Below, piece by piece: positions 40,088 through 49,270 of a stretch of DNA of 64,000 nucleotides. The DNA lies in contig NZ_CP087196.1 in NCBI RefSeq assembly GCF_024749285.1, positions 6,510,001-6,574,000 on the forward strand, in the 5' to 3' direction. The notes under the pieces are model-generated. The model ran no database searches. It was given only the letters and a program-made list of their open reading frames with translations, and was not told the DNA's origin. How positions within the stretch are numbered: the stretch's first letter is position 1; the number at the start of each line of letters is the position of its first letter. This stretch comes from Pseudomonas sp. B21-015 (GTDB lineage Bacteria; Pseudomonadota; Gammaproteobacteria; Pseudomonadales; Pseudomonadaceae). The position numbers were made by a program, and so were the translations under genes.

Positions 40088-41044
40088 CTAAACCTGAGCT
40101 CGCAGACGAGCATTCGCCTGCGCCCAAGTACCGGTCAGCAAACTTTTGGGTGACACGCCGTCAAAGCGCCAGCGCAAGGCCAGCGCCGCGGGCCGCCGCA
40201 CCACGCGCTCCACCTCGAAGGTCCACAGCCGCTCGGCCCCTTGAAAGGCTTCGACCTGCGAGCCTTCGAGAATGACTCGGGTGCGACCACTGAGGTGCAG
40301 CAGGTCGCCCGAATCGAAATCGATGAACAGCAAACCGGCTCGTGGATTGATCAGCAGGTTGCCCAAGGTATTGAAGAACAGGTTGCCGGCGAAGTCCGGG
40401 ATGGTCAGGCGATTGCCCTCTACCTGGACGAAACCGGCCTGGCCACCCCGATGAGAAACGTCCACCGAGCGTTGGCCATCGACGTCCACATAACTGGCGA
40501 CAAAGAAAGTATCAGCGCCCGCGATCATGGCTTTGGCTGCGTCATCCAGCCCGTTTAGGTGCTGTGCGATACGCGTCGCCGGATCCGCCAAGGGCACCGA
40601 GCGAAACTCGCGCAATTGAATGTATTGCGGACAATTGCCGAAAGATTGCTCCACCTTCACCTCGAAACCGCTCGCCGTTACAGCGCCGACTCGACCATTG
40701 AGACGGTTGCGACGTCGGGTATGCAGTTCGATACCGAGCAGCCCGATTGCCGCCCCGTCTTGCAGTTGCGCAGGATCGTCGTGGCCGGGCAGGCTGCCGA
40801 ACTGCAACAGCGTAGGCTCGGGAGAATGGGCAAAACCCAGCGGCCCTTCAAGAATGCTGGCCCAAGGATTGCCATCAGCATCCACCGCGCCGTACAGCAT
40901 GAACGGCAGTTGCTGATAGAACGTGCGGTGTTGATCCGGCATCTCGCTGCGAATCACCCTACGACCTAATTCGTCCATTCGCTCGGCGACACCCACGCGA
41001 GCCTGCAACTGTTTCTCGCCTGCGTGCCAAGGTGTACGTTCCAT
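40088..41044 (-). CDS. pyridoxamine 5'-phosphate oxidase-like flavin-binding protein
   Basis: A protein of about 318 residues with a split-barrel flavin reductase fold, typical of large PPOX-like proteins annotated in proteobacteria. Recognisable segments are FFVASYVDVDGQRSVDVSHRGG and GNLFFNTLGNLLINPRAGLLFID. The ATG at 41044 has GGGGAG upstream and is preferred to a start 30 bases earlier. The substrate is unknown. It lies upstream-to-downstream with the GST gene and may be co-transcribed with it. Confidence 0.82.
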   Translation of the reverse strand: MERTPWHAGEKQLQARVGVAERMDELGRRVIRSEMPDQHRTFYQQLPFMLYGAVDADGNPWASILEGPLGFAHSPEPTLLQFGSLPGHDDPAQLQDGAAIGLLGIELHTRRRNRLNGRVGAVTASGFEVKVEQSFGNCPQYIQLREFRSVPLADPATRIAQHLNGLDDAAKAMIAGADTFFVASYVDVDGQRSVDVSHRGGQAGFVQVEGNRLTIPDFAGNLFFNTLGNLLINPRAGLLFIDFDSGDLLHLSGRTRVILEGSQVEAFQGAERLWTFEVERVVRRPAALALRWRFDGVSPKSLLTGTWAQANARLRAQV

Positions 41045-41107
41045 AACGGCTTCTCCCCTGCGCTCCTCGCGCAATAAGCACGGCCCGACCGAGTCGGGCC
41101 GTGGGCA

Positions 41108-41734
41108 TCAGGCAGTTTTTTGCAAACCGGCGACGGTGCGCGGCATGCCGACAAACCCTGGCAAGGCTTCAATCCGCGCCAGCCAGGCGCGGATGTTGGC
41201 GTAGTCGTCCAGCGACACATTGCCTTCCGGTGCATGGGCGATGTAGCTGTACGCGGCGATGTCGGCGATGGTCGGCTCGCTACCGACCAGATAGGGTGTT
41301 GCGCCCAGTTCCTGATCGATCACTTTGAGCCAGGTGTGGGCATAAGCGATCACCTCTTCAGCATTGAAAGGCGCACCAAACACCGTGATCAGCCTTGCCC
41401 TGCCCGGGCCAAAGGCAATCGGCCCGGCAGCGACCGACAACCAGCGCTGAACCTTGGCCGCCCCGACCGGGTCGGTTGGCAGCCAGTGGCCGTTGCCGTA
41501 TTTCAGCGCAAGGTAAACCAGGATCGCGTTGGAATCGGCCAGCACCATGCCTTGATCATCAATCACCGGCACCTGACCAAACGAGTTGAGCGCCAGAAAA
41601 TCCGCTTGTTTGTGGGCGCCCTTGGCCAAATCGACGAAAATCAGTTCGGTTGGCAGTTGCAGCAGCGACAGCATCAGCTCCACACGGTGAGCATGGCCAG
41701 AACGGGGAAAGTTGTAGAGCTTGATGGCTTGCAT
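41108..41734 (-). CDS. glutathione S-transferase
   Basis: A 208-residue GST with an N-terminal thioredoxin-like domain ([18 protein letters not shown]; the conserved FGQVPVIDD cis-Pro segment; [12 protein letters not shown] glutathione-binding loop) and a C-terminal helical domain containing [11 protein letters not shown]. It probably conjugates glutathione to small electrophiles. It precedes the PPOX-like gene in the same direction, with about 60 bases between them, and follows a LysR regulator gene. Confidence 0.9.
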   Translation of the reverse strand: MQAIKLYNFPRSGHAHRVELMLSLLQLPTELIFVDLAKGAHKQADFLALNSFGQVPVIDDQGMVLADSNAILVYLALKYGNGHWLPTDPVGAAKVQRWLSVAAGPIAFGPGRARLITVFGAPFNAEEVIAYAHTWLKVIDQELGATPYLVGSEPTIADIAAYSYIAHAPEGNVSLDDYANIRAWLARIEALPGFVGMPRTVAGLQKTA

Positions 41735-41864
41735 GGTCGACTCCGCTGGGTAGTGGCGCCGTTCAGGAAGATAAGCGCCAATAGAGGGCTATCTTCCATC
41801 CGCCACCAAAACAACAGAATAACCAGAAAACGCAATCCATTATTTCAGCCAGAGCAATAAACCT

Positions 41865-42767
41865 TCAGCCGTGCAACGCCGGGTGTTCGCGTAGAGCCTT
41901 CACTGCAAAATCCACGAAACTACGAATCCGCGCCGGGGCCTTGCGCCCCCCCTGATAGACCAAATGAATAGGCAATGGCGGCAGTTCGAAGTCGGCCAGA
42001 ACGATTTCCAGCTCACCGGCGGCGACCTTGCTCGCCACTTGATACGACAGCACTCGGGTCAGTCCCAGCCCCATGGCGGCGGCCGTGATAGCCGCCTGAT
42101 TGGCAGTGACCACAAAACGCGGTTCCAGACGAACGCTGATCGGCTCTCCTCCGTCAAGGAACGGCCAGCTTCTGTGCTGCCCAATGGACGAGGTAGCGAT
42201 GATCGGGGCTGCGCTCAAATCTGCAGGATGCCGGGGCCGACCATGGTCAGTCAGGAATCCAGGGGAAGCGCAGATCACCCGCCGCACTTCGCCCACGCGA
42301 ATTGCATGTTGATTGCTGTCAGGCAACTCACCGATGCGCACAGCCACATCGACGCCCTCCTCGACCATGCTTACCACCCGGTCGACCAGTAGTGCGTTGA
42401 TGCTGACTTCAGGGAATTGAGTCAGGTAACCGACCATAACCGGCGTAACGAACAAATCACCGAACAATACCGGCGCCGTGATCGTCAGTTGCCCACGAGG
42501 GTGGGCGTGGCTCCCGGCTGCTGAATCCTCGGCTTCCTGCACCTCGGTGAGAATTCTCCGACAGTCCTCCAGATAACGCTGACCCGCCTCGCTCAAATGC
42601 ACGCTGCGGGTGGTACGTGTCAGCAATTGGGTGCCGATGCGTTTCTCCAACGCCGCCACGGCGCGGGTGACACTGGCCGCCGACATCCCCAAACGCCGCG
42701 CCGCCGCCGAGAAGCCTTGTTCTTGAGCAACGGCGGCGAAGACTTGCATTTCCTGGAAGCGGTCCAT
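41865..42767 (-). CDS. LysR family transcriptional regulator
   Basis: A 300-residue LysR regulator. The N-terminal winged helix (about 3-60, EQGFSAAARRLGMSAASVTRAV) is followed by a substrate-binding domain (about 90-295). It runs in the same direction as the GST and PPOX-like genes, 130 bases upstream of GST, and may control them. The inducer is unknown. Confidence 0.92.
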   Translation of the reverse strand: MDRFQEMQVFAAVAQEQGFSAAARRLGMSAASVTRAVAALEKRIGTQLLTRTTRSVHLSEAGQRYLEDCRRILTEVQEAEDSAAGSHAHPRGQLTITAPVLFGDLFVTPVMVGYLTQFPEVSINALLVDRVVSMVEEGVDVAVRIGELPDSNQHAIRVGEVRRVICASPGFLTDHGRPRHPADLSAAPIIATSSIGQHRSWPFLDGGEPISVRLEPRFVVTANQAAITAAAMGLGLTRVLSYQVASKVAAGELEIVLADFELPPLPIHLVYQGGRKAPARIRSFVDFAVKALREHPALHG

Positions 42768-42792
42768 GGGGCATGTCCTTCATTCAGATAAA

Positions 42793-42821
42793 AAAAATCG
42801 CAACCGTAGGCTGCGATTTTT
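42793..42821. terminator. hairpin terminator, possibly bidirectional
   Basis: AAAAATCGCA and TGCGATTTTT form a 10-base stem around a short loop (ACCGTAGGC), with A residues on one side and T residues on the other. This gives a Rho-independent form in either direction. It separates the LysR gene from the leftward biosynthetic operon. Confidence 0.65.
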
Positions 42822-42980
42822 AGTGTTTGGTGCCAAACAATATATTTTGACACCAACAACTCAATAAATACGGGGGTTAAGCAGCTTACAGGGCCATACG
42901 CCAGAATAAATATTTTTGACACTTAGAAGGTGAGCGCCCCAGATCCAGCATCGATGTTTGACAAAATATTATGACAACAC

Positions 42981-43003
42981 AAGCTCAAACTAAGTTTGAG
43001 CTT
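42981..43003. repeat. perfect inverted repeat downstream of the biosynthetic operon
   Basis: AAGCTCAAAC, a three-base loop TAA, then GTTTGAGCTT: perfect 10-base arms. It lies about 97 bases after the antiporter stop. It could be a hairpin that protects or ends the long leftward transcript, although no strong T run follows on that strand. The rest of 42768-43099 is AT-rich with a second small palindrome (GTTTGGTGCCAAAC, 42825-42838) and no supported gene. Confidence 0.6.
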
Positions 43004-43099
43004 GGTTCAGCTCACTCTATGATTTGATCGACACCGAATTCACGACTATTGAAGCCTAACCTGAGGCGCTGCAAGACGTCGTCCTCGACGCTAAATTGT

Positions 43100-44368
43100 C
43101 TAGGAATACTGACCAACTGGCTGGGCTGAAACGGAGCGACCACTGTACTTCTGGATGGCATTCAGCAACGGCGAGGTGATCAGCGTTGAAACCAGGGCCA
43201 TGATGACCAAGATGGAAAACAGCTGGGGCGGCATCAAGCCAAGGCTGTGGGCGATATTCAGCACCACTAACTCCATAAGGGCACGCGTATTCAACAACGT
43301 GCCGATTCTCAAGGAGTCAGTCATTGAGAATCCCGCCAGCCTGGCGGCCAGGGTGCAACTCAGCCCTTTGCTTAGGCAGGCGCATAAGACCCACGCAAGG
43401 CACAAAAGAATGTCCTGAGCAGTCACCATGGATCCAAGTTCAACTTTCATACCTGTATAGAAGAAGAAAACCGGTACCAAAACGATGTTAACGAAAGGGC
43501 GCATCCGCAGGTTCCATTGCTCAAGCAAGGCTTTGCATTGATACAACGCGGTGCCCACCAGAAAGCCACCAACAATGGCGAACACACCCAACCACGCGGT
43601 GATGACCGCGGTCACGAACACCCCGCCGATGATCGCGCCAAAATGCGCATCGCTCAGTACGGCAGCATGCTGAGTATCAGCTTGCAAGCGTTTGACCAGC
43701 CAAGGACGCACACAGCGGAAGAACACCACCAAGAACAGCGCAATAGCCGCCAGTTTCAGCAGCGTTTGCGCCGCGCCTTGACCGCTGGTGAACACCACCA
43801 CTGCGCCCAGGGCAATCCAGCCGATCAGGTCGTTGATCCCGGCGGCGGCAATCGCGGTCACCCCGGTCTCGCTGTTTTCCATGTTCCGTTCCAGGAGGAT
43901 TCGGCCAAGGATGGGCAGCGCGGTGATGGAGAACGAGATACCGCAGACCAGCATCAGCCCGAGCAGATCAGGAACCGGGTAGTAGCGGGCATAAATGAAG
44001 GCGCAGAACATCCCGGTCAGGTAAGGGATTGGAATGCCCAGCAAGGTAATCCAGCCCAGGGCACGCTTGAGACGACGCTCGCGCAGCAGTCCGAAATCGA
44101 ACTCCATGCCGATCTGGAACATCATCAGCACGATGCCCAACTGGGACATGACCGTCAGCACCTGTCCGGCGTTAGTATGCAGATACGCACCGCCCTGCGG
44201 CCACAGGCCACCTAGGAGCGCACCGAGAACAATGCCACCAGTGATTTCACCCACCGCGATGGGTTGCCCAAAACGCTGAGCGATTTTACCGGCAACCTGG
44301 CTGCAAAGGATGATGACGACCAAAGCCGCCAACACAATGACTAATAGATTTTCGTGGGGATTGTTCAT
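43100..44368 (-). CDS. CPA2-type cation/proton antiporter of the biosynthetic cluster
   Basis: A 422-residue membrane protein with about twelve transmembrane segments of the Kef/NapA type. GEITGGIVLGALLGG near the N-terminus and AAGINDLIGWIAL (with the ND pair of ion-coupled members) are visible. There is no C-terminal RCK/TrkA-N domain. It is the last gene of the leftward unit, and its start overlaps the decarboxylase stop by one base. Antiporters of this type occur in antibiotic clusters as resistance or export components; that role here is inference. Confidence 0.85.
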   Translation of the reverse strand: MNNPHENLLVIVLAALVVIILCSQVAGKIAQRFGQPIAVGEITGGIVLGALLGGLWPQGGAYLHTNAGQVLTVMSQLGIVLMMFQIGMEFDFGLLRERRLKRALGWITLLGIPIPYLTGMFCAFIYARYYPVPDLLGLMLVCGISFSITALPILGRILLERNMENSETGVTAIAAAGINDLIGWIALGAVVVFTSGQGAAQTLLKLAAIALFLVVFFRCVRPWLVKRLQADTQHAAVLSDAHFGAIIGGVFVTAVITAWLGVFAIVGGFLVGTALYQCKALLEQWNLRMRPFVNIVLVPVFFFYTGMKVELGSMVTAQDILLCLAWVLCACLSKGLSCTLAARLAGFSMTDSLRIGTLLNTRALMELVVLNIAHSLGLMPPQLFSILVIMALVSTLITSPLLNAIQKYSGRSVSAQPVGQYS

Positions 44369-45816
44369 TACAAAATCCTAGGGAGTGGCGAGAAGCTAAG
44401 TTCGTGCAACAGCCCGTCAAGGGCCTGCTTGAACCGTTCCACGTCCAGCGTGGAGGTTTGATAGTTACTGATGGCAACGCGGATATAACGCTCGCCTTTC
44501 CATTCCAGCACGCTGGGGTAAGCTAGGTTTCGCTGCTGACAGAGCGCGACCAGACGAGTCACACACTCGGCACTGGCGGTCACAGGCCGAAAGGCAACCA
44601 CCGGCATGATCTGCTGATCGGGTATCAAGCGATAAGCCGGATCGGCGCTCAGCAGCGCCCGCAAGTGCGCCGTCGCCCCGGTCATATTCCTCAGCAGTTG
44701 CCGATAGCCTTCCAGCCCCAGATGCTGCAGCAGGCACCACACGCCCAGCGAACGAAATTGGCGAGTGCCATAGAGGTTCATCTTGAAGGTGTCGAGTTCA
44801 CCGCGCTCTTCCCAGTAAGGTCCGCCAGCCCAGAAACTGCTGCCAAGCACCTCGCCGTTGCGCACCAGCAGGCAACCGACACCGAAGGAGGCGAACATCC
44901 ACTTGCAGGGGTCGAAGGTGATGGAGTCCGCGTCGCTCAACCCCTGCATGTGACGCCGGGCCTCGGGCAACGCCGCCAGCGCCAGCCCGGCAGCACCGTC
45001 AATGTGGAACCAGGCGTTGTAACGGCGAGCTAGCTCGCCGATGCGCCGCAACGGATCAATCGCCCCGGTTGCGGTGGTGCCCAGTACGCCGATCAGGCAC
45101 ATCGGCGTGTAGCCGAGCGCAACGTCGTGCGCCAGTCGCTGCTCCAGTTGCTCCGGGAGCAAGGCGCCCTGCTCATCGGTGTCGATCTCCACCAGCGCAT
45201 CCGCGGCAAAACCTAGCACGTCCAGGGCCTTGGCGATGGAAAAGTGCCCCTCTCGGGACATGTAAATCCGTGGCCCCAAGCCGCCGGCCCGAAGCATTTC
45301 CGGATGCTGGCGGTGCAGCTGCTCGCGGGCCAGCTTGAGCCCGATCAGGTTGGCCAGCGTACCGCCCCCGGTGAATACCCCGCCGGGCAAACGCCCGACA
45401 ACCGGGTCGAGACCAAACAGCGAACGCAGGGCGTGCAGCACCTCGACCTCGACCATGGTCGCCGATGGCCCCGCACGCCAGGCACCGGGGGTCTGATTCA
45501 GCGCACTGCCGAGGAAGTCCCCCAGCACCGCAGCAGGGTGAGGCCGCGGCGAAATATAGCCGAAGTACAACGGGTGGCTGACGTTGCACAGGCCCTGCTG
45601 CATCAACTCCACGGCCTGGGCCAGGGTATCGTCCAACGACTGACCGTGTTCGGGCATCGAGGCTGGGTCCTGGGTTCGGGCGGCGATCGAATCGCTCGCG
45701 TACCACAGGGGGAATTGCTCGGGCGTGCCCTGGACGCTGGCAAACAACTCCAACACCCGCTGGCCCGCGGCGAGGATCTGCGGGTTGGCGCCCCACTCGC
45801 GCGGCTCAGCAATCAT
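44368..45816 (-). CDS. PLP-dependent group II amino acid decarboxylase
   Basis: A 482-residue fold-type I PLP enzyme related to aromatic amino acid, glutamate and diaminobutyrate decarboxylases. The ring-stacking His is in REGHFSIAKAL, the PLP-pyridine Asp in HIDGAAG, and the Schiff-base lysine in TFDPCKWMF. In most relatives the residue before that Lys is His; here it is Cys. It overlaps the ATP-grasp gene by 11 bases. It probably supplies an amine building block by decarboxylating an amino acid or a pathway intermediate; the substrate cannot be read from the sequence. Confidence 0.88.
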   Translation of the reverse strand: MIAEPREWGANPQILAAGQRVLELFASVQGTPEQFPLWYASDSIAARTQDPASMPEHGQSLDDTLAQAVELMQQGLCNVSHPLYFGYISPRPHPAAVLGDFLGSALNQTPGAWRAGPSATMVEVEVLHALRSLFGLDPVVGRLPGGVFTGGGTLANLIGLKLAREQLHRQHPEMLRAGGLGPRIYMSREGHFSIAKALDVLGFAADALVEIDTDEQGALLPEQLEQRLAHDVALGYTPMCLIGVLGTTATGAIDPLRRIGELARRYNAWFHIDGAAGLALAALPEARRHMQGLSDADSITFDPCKWMFASFGVGCLLVRNGEVLGSSFWAGGPYWEERGELDTFKMNLYGTRQFRSLGVWCLLQHLGLEGYRQLLRNMTGATAHLRALLSADPAYRLIPDQQIMPVVAFRPVTASAECVTRLVALCQQRNLAYPSVLEWKGERYIRVAISNYQTSTLDVERFKQALDGLLHELSFSPLPRIL

Positions 45817-47089
45817 GAGTCACCTCCTGCACCGCAACCTGCAACCGAACCTGCTGCTGAATACCTTGGTGAATCTCCAGCAATGCCTCACGACTCTCCC
45901 CCGTCAGAAGGTAATAACAGTAATGGGGCTGAGCAGAGTCGGGCATGGCCTGCACCCAATCACCGGGACGGGCGAGCACTACCAGCTCGCGCAACTCCGC
46001 CAGTTGCTCAAAGACCTGCATGCCTTCGACAGCGAGCAAGGTCCCGCTGGTTTCGATCACCACACCGCCAAACAGCACCGCACCACACTCGCCCACCGCC
46101 GTGGGCAATGGCACCTGTTCCAGAAGTAGGCGGACCTGAGCGGCATACACGTCGACCCCGCTCAACAGCTCGATGGTCTGCGCGGTGAAGCCGCCCCCAG
46201 GACGCAACCCCGCTTCAAGTACCCGGGGCACGCCATGCTGATAGCGGATTTCGACGTGTGCGGCGCCCTGGGTCAGACCTAGCGCCCGCGCAGCGCGCAG
46301 CGCAAGCTGACCAATCGAATGCTCCTGTTCGGCCCCCAGCGAGGTGGGCCAGACAGAAGCCGATTCAGCAAAGTAAGGCCCTTGCCCGCCTTCTTTCTCC
46401 AGCACCGCCAGGACCTGATCCGTGCCGTCGGGCCGCAGCAACAGATCGACGCTGACCTCCCGCCCTTCGCAAAAGCTCTGGGCAATCAATTGAAGGCTGC
46501 TGTGACCGTAGGCAAAGCGATTGCGGTCCTTGAGGGGATCGACATCGGTGGTCTGCTGGATCAGCTCATGCAGTGCCGCAAGGGCTTGCCGGTACTGATA
46601 TGCATCACTGACCGCAATCACTCCCTGGCTGTTCATCGAGTCGCTAAGCTTGACCACCACCCGTGACCCTAACCGCTGGCAGACCTGCTCCCACGGGGTT
46701 TCCAGGGTCAACGGCAGCGTCGCCGGCACCGGTACGCCCTGTGCTTCCCACAACAGTGTGGCCAAGTACTTATTGCGACTGCAGGCAGCAGTGGCCACCG
46801 ACATGCCCGGCAGGCCCAGACATTCGGACAACTGCGCGGTTGCCACTACCGCGCCCTCATTGACTGGCAGCAGGGCACTGAAAGGATGCGCCGCGTGGTA
46901 CTCGGCCACGGCACTAAACAGAGCATCAGTCGGCCACAGGGGCACCTGCAGTACGGCCTCGACCGCTGGGTGCTCAGCCAGAGACCGTCCGTTGCCGATC
47001 AACACCACCCGATAACCCGCGGCGCCCAGACAATCCAGCAGTCTCCGGCTGGGATAGGCATGAATAACGCCAATACGATGTGCTGACAT
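45806..47089 (-). CDS. ATP-grasp ligase
   Basis: About 427 residues. The pre-ATP-grasp fold occupies roughly residues 1-95, and the ATP-grasp domain (about 100-310) shows VVVKLSDSMNSQGV for nucleotide binding and EGREVSVDLLL and VLEAGLRPGGGF as the Mg-ATP core. Closest families by eye are L-amino acid ligases and carnosine-synthase-like enzymes, which join a carboxylate to an amine through an acyl phosphate. The start at 47089 has GGAGGG upstream; a longer reading to 47212 overlaps the radical SAM gene and is rejected. It is the only visible bond-forming ligase in the cluster. Confidence 0.88.
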   Translation of the reverse strand: MSAHRIGVIHAYPSRRLLDCLGAAGYRVVLIGNGRSLAEHPAVEAVLQVPLWPTDALFSAVAEYHAAHPFSALLPVNEGAVVATAQLSECLGLPGMSVATAACSRNKYLATLLWEAQGVPVPATLPLTLETPWEQVCQRLGSRVVVKLSDSMNSQGVIAVSDAYQYRQALAALHELIQQTTDVDPLKDRNRFAYGHSSLQLIAQSFCEGREVSVDLLLRPDGTDQVLAVLEKEGGQGPYFAESASVWPTSLGAEQEHSIGQLALRAARALGLTQGAAHVEIRYQHGVPRVLEAGLRPGGGFTAQTIELLSGVDVYAAQVRLLLEQVPLPTAVGECGAVLFGGVVIETSGTLLAVEGMQVFEQLAELRELVVLARPGDWVQAMPDSAQPHYCYYLLTGESREALLEIHQGIQQQVRLQVAVQEVTHDC

Positions 47090-47100
47090 AATATCCCTCC

Positions 47101-48429
47101 TTAGAATGAGCCCGTCCGAGCACCCGGCTTGTGCTCCAGTACCGTCAGCACCTGCCCGCCAACCTGCCGCTGGGTGGCTTCGAACAAGTCGGTGGTCATG
47201 TTGTTGGTCCACAGACGACCACGTTGGGACACCTCGAACGCATCCTCGGTCTCCGAGAGCAGGCCATGTTCGATCCAGCTGGCGATAAGCTCGGGATTGA
47301 CCGTGGCCAACGCACGCTCGCTGGACTTGTCCAGGCGTAGGAACTTGGGAAACATCACCGCACCACGGTTCTCCGGACGGTCCAGCGCCACCGAGCTTTT
47401 CTCGATGCTCGGCAGCCCCTGTTCGATGGCGTCCATATACTTGTTGACGTTGCTGTGCTTCATGTAGCTGAAGCCGTCCACATAACCTCGAGCCGAGGAG
47501 CCTACGGCCAGTGTTTCGGCACGATGCTCACCATTGCCACCGCCCCAGAGCAGGCGGAAGTACTCACAGACCTTCGCCTTACGGGTGTAAATCTGATCGG
47601 CGACATTGGCATAGCCAGCCTCGGCCAAGCGGTGGCGCAACTGCTCGAACAGCGCGAGCATAATTTTCTCCGAAGGCTTGGCTGGAATGCTGCCCTCGTC
47701 CATCTGGCGCTTGAACTTCGGCGGGAACGCGAAGTAGTGCAGATTGTAGTAATCGACGCTGTCAAAACCGTCGTCGATCAGCCGTGTCAGGTCACGGTCT
47801 AGGGAGGCCAAGGTCTGGCCCGGCAGGTTGTACATCATGTCGACATTGATTTCGTCGAAGCCGAAACGCCGTCCCTGCTCGCGGACATTGGCCACATCGT
47901 CTAGGGTGGCGGCGATGTTGAAGTGCTTGCGCAACATCGGATCGTAAGTCTGCAGGCCGAAGCTGATGCGCTGCACGCCTTCGTTCTTGAGTACCTCGAG
48001 CCGGTAGGGATCGCCCAAGGTCTTGGGCTCGCCTTCAAAGGAAATCTCGGCATCGGCGCTGAGGCTGAAACTCTCTCTGATAGTGTTGAAAATTCGCTGC
48101 AGTTGCTCGGGCGACAGCACCGAAGGCGAGCCGCCACCGAAATACACAGCCCGCAGTTCGCTGGAGCGGCCACGCACGCTGGCCGCCTCAGTGCGGATGT
48201 CCTGGCACAGGGCGTTGGTGTAGCGCTCATAGACAGCGGTGTCCTTGTCGACCCGCACATGAAACGGGCAGAACCTGCACATGTCCTGGCAGTACGGAAT
48301 ATGCACATAGAGCAGGGTTTCCACCCCTGCGGCCACCGGACGCTCGAAGACCTGGGGCAGACGCTGATGTACAGCGTCCCCCAGCAGTGGGTAGAAGTAA
48401 TAGGTCAGCGGATAATAGGCCTCGTACAT
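47101..48429 (-). CDS. HemN-like radical SAM enzyme (not coproporphyrinogen oxidase)
   Basis: About 442 residues. The radical SAM cluster motif is CQDMCRFC (CxxxCxxC, about residues 52-59) after YVHIPY, and FGGGSPSVLSPEQ and SFGLQTYDP are HemN-family marks. The fourth cysteine of true HemN (CxC) is missing: the sequence continues PFHV. A HemN C-terminal domain is present. Members of this broader class do methylation, cyclopropane formation and heme degradation. The start at 48429 has AGGGG upstream and follows the amidohydrolase stop by 10 bases. Confidence 0.87.
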   Translation of the reverse strand: MYEAYYPLTYYFYPLLGDAVHQRLPQVFERPVAAGVETLLYVHIPYCQDMCRFCPFHVRVDKDTAVYERYTNALCQDIRTEAASVRGRSSELRAVYFGGGSPSVLSPEQLQRIFNTIRESFSLSADAEISFEGEPKTLGDPYRLEVLKNEGVQRISFGLQTYDPMLRKHFNIAATLDDVANVREQGRRFGFDEINVDMMYNLPGQTLASLDRDLTRLIDDGFDSVDYYNLHYFAFPPKFKRQMDEGSIPAKPSEKIMLALFEQLRHRLAEAGYANVADQIYTRKAKVCEYFRLLWGGGNGEHRAETLAVGSSARGYVDGFSYMKHSNVNKYMDAIEQGLPSIEKSSVALDRPENRGAVMFPKFLRLDKSSERALATVNPELIASWIEHGLLSETEDAFEVSQRGRLWTNNMTTDLFEATQRQVGGQVLTVLEHKPGARTGSF

Positions 48430-48439
48430 GGAGTTCCCC

Positions 48440-49258
48440 TTATCCGGCCAACACTTGATTGGCGTTTCCACTGAGCACCGCTTGCAGCAGTTCGCGATCA
48501 AGGCCGGCGCCGAGAATCTTCTGGCACACCGCCGAGTAGCTACCGCACACCGGCAGATCGGAGCCGAAAAGTACTTTGCTGTGCACCGCCGGACGCTCGT
48601 GCAGCCAGTCCACCAGCACCTCAGGCGGGACCAGGGCGGTATCCAGGTACACCCCCGGATAACGACAGGCCATCTCAAGCGCCTCGTCGTACCAGGTCGG
48701 CTTGCCGCCGTGTGCAAAGATCACCTTGAGCCGTGGGAAGGTTTCTACCAGGCGGCGAAAATCCCCAGGCCGGATGAACTTCTGCTCGGTGTCGCGCTGC
48801 GCAGTCAGGCCGGTGTGGAACATGATGGGCTGGCCGACTTCAGCACACATTTCATAGACCGCCATCATCGAGTCGAGGTACGGATCAAACCCATGGTCGG
48901 CGGGGTAGAACTTGTAGCCCTTGATCCCCCGCTCGAAATCCTTGTGCCACTCTTGGAGTGGATCAGCGTGGTGCAGCGGATTGATATTGCCGAACGGTAC
49001 AAAGAAAGGATCGCTGCCGCAGAAGTCCAGAATCAACTGGCTGTCGATGGAAAAGTTGGTCCCCGGCCCGCACTCTGCGAGGATCACCGCACGTGCCACC
49101 CCGCGCTCTTGAAGATAAGCCTTCAACGCCAATGGATTGGAAAATATCTCACGAACATCGATCCCTTCCTCAAAAGGAAATTTGGTCAATAGCCCTTGAA
49201 TGTCGTCACGCAGCAGCGAGAATCTTCCAGCATGAATATGAAAGTCTACGAAGTTCAT
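48440..49258 (-). CDS. amidohydrolase-2 family metal-dependent hydrolase or decarboxylase
   Basis: A 272-residue TIM-barrel protein of the ACMSD-like amidohydrolase group. Metal-site residues appear in order: HIHAG (HxH at the N-terminus), a Lys/Tyr-bearing GIKGYKFYP strand, FHTGL, FAHGGKP and FGSDLP with the catalytic Asp. Family members hydrolyse C-N or C-O bonds or decarboxylate aromatic acids without oxidation. It sits between the monooxygenase and radical SAM genes with gaps of about 10 bases, so it probably acts in the same pathway. Confidence 0.86.
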   Translation of the reverse strand: MNFVDFHIHAGRFSLLRDDIQGLLTKFPFEEGIDVREIFSNPLALKAYLQERGVARAVILAECGPGTNFSIDSQLILDFCGSDPFFVPFGNINPLHHADPLQEWHKDFERGIKGYKFYPADHGFDPYLDSMMAVYEMCAEVGQPIMFHTGLTAQRDTEQKFIRPGDFRRLVETFPRLKVIFAHGGKPTWYDEALEMACRYPGVYLDTALVPPEVLVDWLHERPAVHSKVLFGSDLPVCGSYSAVCQKILGAGLDRELLQAVLSGNANQVLAG

Positions 49259-49270
49259 TATTAAATCCTT

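Noticed and set aside
42620..42922. Short minus-strand frame at the LysR gene start
   Set aside because: Mostly overlaps the LysR coding region in another frame and has no recognisable domain or ribosome site.
47101..48429. Radical SAM gene as coproporphyrinogen III oxidase HemN
   Set aside because: The fourth cysteine of the HemN motif is absent and the gene is embedded in a biosynthetic operon, so the broader HemN-like label is safer.
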